A stretch of DNA of 64,000 nucleotides from Artemisia argyi. Its lineage: Eukaryota; Streptophyta; Magnoliopsida; Asterales; Asteraceae. The notes under the pieces are model-generated. The model was not told the origin of the DNA and made no database searches. It worked only from the letters and a program-made list of their open reading frames with translations. Below, piece after piece: positions 57,009 through 64,000 of the stretch (the stretch's first letter is position 1; each line of letters opens with the position of its first letter). Location of the stretch: contig CM060707.1 of assembly GCA_030686995.1 (NCBI GenBank), forward strand, positions 81,304,972 through 81,368,971, in the 5' to 3' direction. Both the position numbers and the translations under genes were made by a program.

Positions 57009-58259
57009 TGTTAATACAAATATCGCCTAAAAACGTTATTTATATTTTACGATCTTTGCTAAGTTTTGTTAATGACAAAGTATGAACTTTTGTTTATAGT
57101 AAAAACATCACTTTAGTTTTAAGTCTTGTATAACTAGATTTTACATTTCTCTTTTAACATAACATTGTTTTTATTTCTTAAATAAGTAAGTGTCACATCA
57201 CATCAACATGCTTTTATGGTAAGTTTGTGTGTTTGACTTACCATAAGCTCTTACACATTTTTGGAAGCATTCCACTTTTGATTCAATGTGTTTAACTAGA
57301 CTTTAGTTGATGTGACTTTGGTTGGTTTGGAAAGATTTATTGCAAAACCTACTGTGTGCCTGGCGGAACCCTGGAGGTACACGGGCGGAACCCATCTTAG
57401 GGTTCCGCCGTATCTGCCAGACCTGCTGAAGGATTTGCTATAAATACCAAGCCACTTGCTAGTTTTTACCCATCACTTTAGGACATATATTTCACGTATT
57501 CTCTCATCTAACTCAGTAACATTTGACTTGTGTGATTCTCTTATGTAGCAAAGGAGTTCACAAGTTCTTCCAAGAAGTTACAAGTTTTAACTCAAAAGTT
57601 GCAAGACTTGTTAGCTTTGTTATGTATGAACTTTGATAGTTTATACTTCATTTGTATCTTGTGTAGAAGTGATCGGTTAGTATTTTAGGCCTCAAAATAC
57701 ATAGTGTGTCGGGAGTTGTTTTACCCTTGTAAAAGAACTATCGGGAGTGATTATACACTTGTAAAAGAACTCGACATCTAGCTTAGTGTCAGAAATAGTG
57801 GATAGGCGACGTTAGGTTGGTTCTACCTTGAACTAGAACCCGGTATTTAGCTTTGTACCGGAAAAAGTGTAAGCGATGATTGTAAAGGTTTCTCCACCCG
57901 TGAAAGGAGCTTGTTGACTAGTGCTTGAAACTCTCGAGTTGGAAATTTGGGGCGTGGATGTAGGGCAAGGAAAAAGAGTCCTTGTAGCCGTACCACGATA
58001 AACAATCGTGTTGTTGTTTGATCGTTTCTTTCTTTATCTTTGCATATTACATATTGTCTTTATTTAGAATCGTTAATTACACGTAAAGCTTTTCAAAGAT
58101 TAACAAGTATTTTGAGTTTATATCTTTGATCAAACATAAAGCTTTTCAACGATTAAAACAAGTAATTTGAGTCTATATCTTTAAACAAACGTAAAGTTTT
58201 AATAGATAATTAAGAATAAAAAGCGGTAAACTATTCAACCCCCCTTCTAGTTTTCCACA
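57009..58259 (+). repeat. 3' LTR of family 3 element, 1251 bp
   Basis: The ends are TGTTAATACA and TTTTCCACA. A TATA box TATAAATA (57439-57446) lies about 30 bp after GGCGGAACCC (57362-57371), GGCGGAACCC (57384-57393) and GGGTTCCGCC (57400-57409). The terminal CTATTCAACCCCCCTTCTAG is common in plant Copia LTRs. Confidence 0.75.
57362..57409. promoter_or_regulatory. GGCGGAACCC/GGGTTCCGCC cluster upstream of the LTR TATA box
   Basis: Two direct copies and one inverted copy fall within 48 bp. The second and third form a dyad separated by six bases. The same motif occurs in the internal leader at 54351-54360 and 54439-54448, with partial GGCGGA/GGCGGC copies near 54325-54340. Confidence 0.6.
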
Positions 58260-60560
58260 TAAATGATTTAAGGCAATATTTGATCATATAAACACGATTT
58301 TAGGCTTAAATGACCCCTTAAAAAGGTATCAAATAAATCATTATCAAATATCCCTACACTTGGGATTTGCTTGTTCTCAAGAAAATGAGCTTTTATCCTA
58401 ATCAATTTACAAGTTATGAGTCATTTAACATTAACATAAAAGTAATTATAACATATAATTGTTCCACCTTAGTCAAAACAAGCACGAAAATTATATACTA
58501 GCACCTCACAATAAGTGTTTGGATTCTCACATCTCTCGGGTGTTATAAGGTTATGTATGATGTATGGAAACAGGAAAAAATAACACTCTCTACCTGTCAT
58601 AACATATAGATTACTGTAGGCTCGGAAAATGATCAAACCTCCACCACTTTGGCATAAGCACCTAGGATAAACTATCAAAGAGGTTTTTAAAAGGGTTGTA
58701 ACTTTAGGTGTAAGGGTATGAAAAACACGGTTTGTTGGATAAAGGGAATTTCACTGGTGGCAAGTCAATTATCTTGGTCAATTATATGTACAAAGAGGCG
58801 TTGCTAAGCCAAGACTCTACTCAACTTATACTACTAACTCTTTTTGGTATTTTCAAGACACTATTTTGACTTTAACATAAATAAAAGAAACGGATAGTAG
58901 CCCGTATGTTTTTTTTCACTTTTCTTTTTCTAATTTTTTTTCCTCATTTTTTTCATTTTTTCGATTTTTTTTCATACATTCTTAATCTAACATCCAAAAT
59001 AATACATTAAAGGAAGCTCATTTCCTCCCTACACTTGAACTTTTACATAATTAAATTAAAGACACGAATCATGAAAATCAAAACACTTGGGGTACTTTAA
59101 ACGTTAACGTATATAAGAGGTAATGATTCCCCTTTCACTTCCTAATGACTAGTACATTTACCCATAAGTCCCAATCATCCCAAAACTATATGTACAAAAT
59201 ATGACTCGACTTAGCAACCATGTAATCAACTAGACAATTAACAAAGATTTTAAACATGTAACAATAATGCACTAAAGATGAGTGCATACAATGTAGGCTA
59301 AGAAGATTTGGGTGTACATTTGGGGTAAATTGTAAACAATGTTTTTTATTAATATTTCGAAATCCACCAAAATATCACAAGAACTGGGAAAAAGATAGGC
59401 TCTGAGGGGTATACTAGGGGTATCGTGTACTAAAAATGATTACATCGCAAAGGTGTGGGAGAATTACTTGACCAATAAAGTTAATGTAATTATAATACAA
59501 GTTTAAAACTTGGGTTATCCTGATACTTCTTATCATATAATAAATACTAACTACACGAATGTAGTCTCACTGGCGGTCTCGGGATGAATCACACACGCAA
59601 GTACTAGAATATATACTGCCGTACACTCATAAGCGTCAAAGATGAATGATTTTTCCTAATAATCTAAAGGCGAACCTCACATTTTTGGGGTGAAAATTTT
59701 TTTGTGGTACGATTTTTGTGCTAGCTATATAACTCCTATCCATGAGACGCTTATTAAAACTAAAATTTCACTCCTATATGCTGTAAAAAAATTTAAATTT
59801 GGTGCTAAAATTGCCAAAACAAGTATCTTTTTTTTGGAAAAACCTATTTTCTAAAGTATATTTTCCTTCAGAAACTCATAAAATATATCCACAAGTATTG
59901 ACACACAAACAAGATATAATATATGCTAATCATGAATTGTGAATTTTTCATGTTGGAATTTCGTTTTTTTAACAAAATATAAACTTCCCTACACTTATCT
60001 TTTTGTAAAATACCTTTATATGTGATTAAGACGAGGTTAAAAACAAAATAAAGCATTTTCACAAATTATTCGAAACAAGAAAATTAAACAATTATGAGTA
60101 AGCATATATGACATAAACAAAAAAATAAAATAAAAACATAAAACAATTAAAAACATGGGTTGCCTCCCAAGAAGTGCTTGTTTGTGTTCGAGTCACAAGC
60201 CTGACTCTAACCTTATTTAACAGATATAAGGGGGTTTTCATTACATGTAGGATTAAGTGCGGGTGATAGTAGCGATACACACCCTTAAGGTGGAAGTATG
60301 CCACGTGAGGTAAAGGGCGTGTGTGAATAGTTTCCTCCATCCTAAAACTACCCGAGCTATATGGGTTAATGGGAGGGTCAATTTCTCTTTTGTCTCCTAG
60401 ATGTATATCTAAAGATGGAAAATTAAGTAAAGATTGAGGCTCCTGTTCATTAACACTAGGAAATTCTCTAGGAAATTCCCTAGAACTAAGAGTAAAGTTG
60501 TGACTACAAGTATCCAAACCTATATCAAAAATGGTATTTGGCGGAACCATCTAAAATCCG
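58260..60560 (-). mobile_element. Fragment of an Athila-like element: LTR end plus 3' interior
   Basis: 58260-58346 matches the end of the family 2 LTR (GGCAATATTTGATCA, GGCTTAAATGACCCC). The interior starts AATATCCCTACACTTGGGAT and follows 16341-19100 block for block, including GGGTTGCCTCCCAAGAAG at about 60155. A minus-strand frame 60550-60092 (152 codons, REFPREFPSVNEQEPQSLLN) is probably the end of a decayed polyprotein. It is cut on the left by the family 3 LTR. Confidence 0.7.
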
Positions 60561-60714
60561 TGTACCTTTTTGGTACCGAGCCCCCCACCCAACAAGGAAG
60601 GCATATCCTCAAACCTATATCCTCTAGTTGTGTTTGGTTTAAAGGTTCTACCTCTATCGAGATTCCTAAAGTCCTACTTCTTCCAGGTAAGTCACGGGCG
60701 GTGTGTATGCCTTA
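60561..60714. other. Junction between Athila-like fragment and LINE
   Basis: The boundary is unclear. GGTACC and GCCCCCCACCC occur; no frame was recognised. Confidence 0.3.
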
Positions 60715-61661
60715 AACGATGGTAGGACTTTTGGGTTATTTATTGGGCTTGTGTTATTTACCTCATCCTTAAATGATGTTCGGGTAGAAAGTGAGCGCTA
60801 TGGAACAGAATTTTCTCGATCAACTGCCGATGTCTTTAATGGGTTCATTGATGACGCACGTCTTTTTGAACCTGTTTTGGGAGGTTGTAACTTTACATGG
60901 ATGAATAAAGTGGGTACGAAAATGAGCAAGTTGGATATTTTTTTAAAATACTAACATGTCATGGATGTATTCACGAATGTAAAAGTGACGGCTTTACCTC
61001 GGGGTTCGTCAGATCATACTCCAATCATGCTTCATTGTGACAAGGTTGACTATGGTCCAATTCCATTAAAAAATTTTCATTCGTGGTTACAACAGGAGGG
61101 GTTCGACGACTGCATCAAGATGGCGTATAATGAATATTCTCTTATTATTCCTCATATGCCATTTCATGAGAAATTGAAGGTTATCAAACAACATATTAAA
61201 TGTTGGACTCAGCAGGTCAAGAATTTTGAGATAGATAGAAAACAAGATATCATTATGAAAATAAGTGATATTGAAACAAAGATCGACTCTAATATAGCTT
61301 CGGAGGTCGCAAAAGAGGATCAAATGAAACTTCTCAAAGAACATGACGATCTTCAACAATTAGAAGATATGGATGTGGTGCAAAAAGCTAAAGTGACATG
61401 GGATGTAGAAGGAGATGAAAACGCAAAAAATTTTCACGGAATTTTGAAGCAAAAGAGACACCAACAAATGGTCCAAGGTGTTATGATTGATGGTATATGG
61501 GTGACAGACCCTCATAAAGTGAAAATGGCATTTCATAAATTTTATAAAGACAAGTTTGATGTGTTAGATTCGTTGATGGAATTACCCCCGTGGTGCCTTT
61601 TGCTACATTGAGTCAAGAGGATAACATTGAGTTGGAAAGATCGGTTACTCAAGAAGAAATT
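60715..61661 (+). pseudogene. LINE (L1-type) endonuclease and linker fragment, broken
   Basis: The frame from 60715 reads LNDVRVESERYGTEFSRSTA and GGCNFTWMNKVGTKMSKLD. These are the GDFN-V-E and FTW...SKLDR blocks of the plant L1 apurinic-type endonuclease. Changes spoil the fit: LND replaces the FN-R context, and SKLDIF stands where SKLDRF is usual. An in-frame stop lies at 60952-60954. The frame resumes as DVFTNVKVTALPRGSSDHTP, the SDHxP catalytic block, and then the linker before RT (KNFHGILKQKRHQQMVQGVM). A frameshift near 61587 separates the last ~25 codons, ending TQEEI. There the 3.75 kb-family LTR has inserted at 61662. The 5' and RT parts are absent. Confidence 0.85.
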
Positions 61662-64000
61662 TGATTGGTCCTAAACGGTCAACTAAGTTTTCCAATGTGA
61701 TTGGTCAACCAAGTCAAACGTCTCAAACCAACTAACCAAGGAGTACAGTGTATTCCCGGGTCGTTATGTCCCAGCGAGGTAAGCAATTGTATTTTAAAAA
61801 CGTTTTAAGTGATCGGGTGATTTAACAGGAGGATCAGGAATTTGATTTGAAAAATTAAACTACGAGATTATGATTGAGAATAGCATAGAAACACTATTGG
61901 AACAATTACTGATGATCAGATATCTAAAAGCGTAAGTGGAACCTAAAAACGCGCGTTTGAATTTAAAATAAACGCGAACGCGCAAAATAAAAAGTGAAAC
62001 GTGAGCAAATAAAGTCCTACGAATATAAAAATAATATTTTTACAATCCTAATGTAATAAGAAAATTTAAAAATATAATTTTTAGAAAATTAAAATTATTT
62101 TTACCACTATTTAATTAATTACTATTAATTAATTACTAATTATTAATTACTTTTTAATTAACTAAATTACACTAATTATTAATTAATTATGAAAATTAAC
62201 TAAAAAAATGAAAATTAAATTTAGAAAAATCTAAAATATTATAAAACTAATTTTATAACAGAAAACATATTTTTTCTACTTTTTAATTAATTATTAATAA
62301 TTAAAATCTATTTCTTTAATTAATTTAAACTAACTTAAATTATAAAAAATACTAAATGACCAAGGAAAAATCTGAAAAATTCCTAAAATTATTTTAAGTT
62401 ATAATAAACCTAAGAAAATTTAAAAATGAGAAATGCTTATGAATAAGCAGAAAATAAGCCAAAAGGGCTTAAATAGAAGCTATCACTTTAATAAAATTTG
62501 GATTTTTCTTGATTTTCTTTTACACAACTGATTTACTGCTTATAATAACAAACTTTTGTAAAGACAACTTCTTTGGATCTCAGTAATAAGCTCAGTGCAT
62601 ACAAATAAGCTTAACAGTATGCTTATAAGCTTGAATATGAGGTTTGTGAAGGTAAAAAGCTATGTTTAATCAGCAAAATGATCAAAATAAGCTAAGTTAG
62701 ATGATACAACCTAGAAATGAGATAATCTGATCAAATAAGCCCAATGGATAAGCTGAAAACACCAAATAATCACTTGAACCAACTCAAAGTCCAAACAAGC
62801 CTGAATCAATGATTTTTGGACCTCTGTGGGGTCCATAGAGGTGAAAGGAGGTCCAAATGGGAACTTGAGCTGTCAAGGTTACTAGGCCAACTTCAAAATA
62901 AGCCAATAAGCTAGGCTTATGGCTTATTATTGAAACTTGTGTGACCCTTGGAACTTAGGTTCAAAACCTGAGTGGTCAGCTTTTGCAAGTTGGACAGGTC
63001 ACAAATAGGGTCAAAATAAGCCAAGGGAAAATAAGCCAGGACCCAAGATAAGCTAACCCCTCAAAAGTTGAGCTGCTCAGCTACATACAAAGCCAAAGAT
63101 CTAAAGGTGGGGTCCACTAGGTACCAAGTTACAGGCCTGAGAAAAATGGCCAATGGCCTGAAGCAGGGGAGGTAACACTCCCTGCAGCCTCAAATAAGCT
63201 TGTGCATAAGCTACATAGAAATTCACAAAAATAAGATGTATACAGATTATTGTAGTCTAGGTGGGGTACTTTGACTTGTGAAAGTTTCAAATCTTAGGTC
63301 TTAACACAAAATTCACATTAATTCTTGGAGTTTTGGGTGATTCTGCCTACATGTACCAATTTTGACTCTCTTTTAACCACCACATTTGACTTTTATGAAT
63401 TTTAAACTTGATTTAGGGACAGATTATGCTAAATTAAGATTGTATGAGAAGATTTTGAACTATTTCTAACACTAATGAGCTAATCTATAATCCATGATCC
63501 TAAATCCTTAACAGTGAACACTAAATGAGCTAATTAAATGAGATTTGACTTTTTTGCTTAACAACCTACTGATTTCAAGTCTAAAATGTAACTAAAACAC
63601 TACAAGTGACATGTATCAACACTCATTACACCCTGAAACTTTCTGGAACACAATGAGATCTACTAACCCAAACACCCCTTTAAACATGTGATTTTGAGAT
63701 TTATGAAGCAAATTAATGATTAAGACCACGAATATGATTTTTAAGATTTCAATAGACTAAAGTAAGCTTAAATGAACATAAAAACCACAATAATAACAAC
63801 AGAACATCAGCAATCCTTGATTAGCTAAAATTGTAGTTTAAAATGTGAAAATAAGCACAAATGAAATTACTTAACAAGCACACAATTTAAAGCACTAGTA
63901 TTCCTGAAATACACTAACTAAACAAAAATAATAAACAAATAAGCACTAACAAGATCTTTTACAGTAAGATGCTAAAATGGAGTAAAATGCTTACAAATGT
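61662..64000 (-). mobile_element. Third copy of the 3.75 kb LTR (solo or 3' LTR), runs off the window
   Basis: It begins TGATTGGTCC directly after LINE sequence ending AAATT (the candidate target duplication) and follows the LTR at 2453-6203. Shared features are the GGTCGTTATGTCCC phrase, the AT-rich block (62000-62480) and the AAGTGGGGTCCAC-type phrases. No primer-binding site adjoins its end, so it is not the 5' LTR of an element lying to the left. About 1.4 kb should remain to the right. Confidence 0.85.

Larger units (their letters stand above)
54212..58259 (+). mobile_element. LTR retrotransposon derivative (family 3) with gag-like ORF and 3' LTR; 5' LTR missing
   Basis: Order on the + strand: motif copies GGGTTCCGCC (54351-54360, 54439-54448), gag-like ORF (54949-56163), four AGGGGGAG-type purine tracts (56640-57006), then a 1251-bp 3' LTR (57009-58259). 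The tract AAAAAGGGGGAGATTG directly before the TGTT of the LTR is the standard polypurine tract of SIRE-like Ty1/Copia elements, so that lineage is inferred. No polymerase frame and no 5' LTR are visible. The LTR is inserted into an LTR remnant (58260-58346) of the Athila-like family. The left boundary is uncertain. Confidence 0.65.

Overview
The window is plant nuclear DNA. It is AT-rich and intron-containing, and it is packed with nested long terminal repeat (LTR) retrotransposons and small DNA transposons. Several retroelement proteins resemble families I associate with Asteraceae (daisy family) genomes such as Tanacetum, Artemisia and lettuce; that assignment is from memory and inference. 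There is one clear host gene: CCT4, the delta subunit of the cytosolic TCP-1/CCT chaperonin, on the + strand in two exons (35449-35809 and 38460-39703) separated by a 2.65 kb intron.

Left third (1-24260): LTR elements nested in one another, nearly all on the minus strand. Positions 1-6203 hold a 3.75 kb LTR, a tRNA-Asp-type primer site and an internal region with a single 702-codon ORF (zinc knuckles plus a C-terminal hydrophobic segment). Positions 6204-12235 hold an element with 2.86 kb LTRs and only 682 bp of interior. Positions 12236-14961 and 22919-24259 are two halves of an Athila-like element with a decayed env-like ORF. They are split by a complete 7.95 kb element (14962-22913, target duplication ATTAT) that encodes gag and protease but no reverse transcriptase.

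Middle (24886-34944): a ~6.3 kb Mutator-like transposon with a perfect 9-bp target duplication (AAATATTAA), itself broken by a 3.755 kb solo LTR (24955-28709, duplication ATTCC). No transposase was recognised. It carries intron-containing pieces of host genes: five ferritin exons and a beta-tubulin C-terminus on the minus strand, and two ankyrin exons of an XBAT31-like ubiquitin ligase on the + strand. This makes it a Pack-MULE, and it ends about 390 bp upstream of the CCT4 TATA box.

Right part (39704-64000): CCT4 is followed by small nonautonomous DNA elements, most with readable target duplications: a hAT-type element, four PIF/Harbinger-type elements, a 349-bp foldback, a 181-bp palindrome, and a 1.14 kb MULE-type element built of ~10-bp repeats in inverted arrays. 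There is also a SINE and a possible Helitron end. The right edge has a gag-like 430-codon ORF with a 3' LTR, a fragment of the Athila-like family, a broken LINE, and a third copy of the 3.75 kb LTR running off the window.

The most unusual pattern is shared by three different LTR families. Each has its own short palindromic GC-rich motif (CTACGNCGTAG, TGACGCCGTCA, GGCGGAACCC/GGGTTCCGCC), clustered just upstream of the LTR TATA box and repeated a second time in the internal region.
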